Part shown: positions 7,163 through 7,397 of the stretch, piece by piece
Layout of the letters: each line of letters begins with the position of its first letter
Position numbering within the stretch: position 1 is the first letter of the stretch
Source: Bacteroidales bacterium
GTDB taxonomy: Bacteria; Bacteroidota; Bacteroidia; Bacteroidales; DTU049
Direction of reading: 5' to 3'
Length of the DNA: 7,397 nt
Assembly (NCBI GenBank): GCA_018432645.1
Contig: JAHDSP010000217.1
Location: 1-7,397, forward strand
Translations under genes and position numbers: made by a program
The notes under the pieces: model-generated
Database searches by the model: none
What the model saw: only the letters and a program-made list of their open reading frames with translations
What the model was told of the DNA's origin: nothing

Positions 7163-7397
7163 ATGGAATACTCAATTGAAAACATTGAAAAGATGCTAGC
7201 TCTGACCAAAGAGGGCAAGCGTGAATTCCTAGATAATCTCCACGAATTTCTCAATGAGAACAAATTGACAGCATTAGATTATCAGAGAATCAAGATTCTA
7301 TCAACTGCTCCCATTTGTCCCAGATGTGATTGCGAATATGTAACTAAAGCTGGTAAGAGTGATGGCAGACAAGTCTATAAATGCAAAAAATGTGGCT
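7163..7397 (+). CDS. Zinc-ribbon transposase, N-terminal part (IS1595/InsA-like; truncated by window edge)
   Basis: Seventy-eight codons are visible and the frame is still open at the window end. Residues 1-50 are a charged, probably helical segment. They are followed by a zinc ribbon with Cys52-Pro-Arg-Cys55 and Cys74-Lys-Lys-Cys77, spaced by a KAGKSDGRQVYKC stretch. This layout is typical of the N-terminal DNA-recognition domain of IS1595- and IS1-type transposases. The DDE catalytic part would lie beyond the window, so the family assignment is tentative and a zinc-ribbon DNA-binding protein is not excluded. By hand count the segment is about 37% G+C against about 29% for tpx, and it uses CTC, ATC, GGC and AAG codons more freely, consistent with a recent arrival. 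The ATG at 7163 is the first in frame after a good -7 element. Confidence 0.7.
   Translation, partial: MEYSIENIEKMLALTKEGKREFLDNLHEFLNENKLTALDYQRIKILSTAPICPRCDCEYVTKAGKSDGRQVYKCKKCG
7163..7397 (+). mobile_element. Left part of a probable insertion sequence (boundary unresolved)
   Basis: The transposase start and the rise in G+C mark an insertion sequence entering from the right. Its left terminal inverted repeat should lie in 7026-7162, the 137-bp gap after tpx. It cannot be identified without the right end, so only the coding part is marked. Confidence 0.5.

Overview
The window looks like chromosomal DNA from an AT-rich member of the Bacteroidota. Three things point there: a very large secreted protein with a type A type-IX-secretion (T9SS) sorting domain, start codons without Shine-Dalgarno sequences, and a TAnnTTTG-type -7 promoter element a short way upstream of every gene start. 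Genus or species cannot be told from the sequence alone.

Layout. Positions 3-104 (+) may hold the last codons of a gene that converges on the next one. Positions 115-810 (-) encode RsmI, the 16S rRNA C1402 ribose methyltransferase. A 91-bp AT-rich divergent promoter region follows. Positions 902-6412 (+) encode an 1836-residue secreted, multidomain lysyl-endopeptidase-like serine protease. Its order is signal peptide, propeptide, catalytic domain, two tandem copies of an FN3 plus choice-of-anchor-J/cleaved-adhesin unit, a PKD domain, two classes of Ig-like repeats, and the T9SS sorting domain. Positions 6513-7025 (+) encode the thiol peroxidase Tpx, with its own promoter. Positions 7163-7397 (+) are the 5' end of a zinc-ribbon transposase gene cut by the window edge, with higher G+C than its neighbours.

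The genes do not form an obvious single pathway. RsmI and Tpx are housekeeping functions (ribosome decoding-centre modification; peroxide defence), the giant protease is an accessory surface or secreted factor, and the transposase marks an insertion sequence. Each gene seems to have its own promoter, so no operon is evident.

The most interesting material is inside the protease gene. The catalytic domain keeps the triad, all six disulfide cysteines and the S1-pocket Asp of Achromobacter protease I, but replaces that enzyme's activity-boosting His with Thr. The distal 751 residues contain a single lysine, which would make the display stalk almost immune to a Lys-specific protease, including itself. 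The internal repeats show nucleotide-level homogenisation, including a perfect 90-bp duplication. I did not find evidence for a wholly new multi-gene system.
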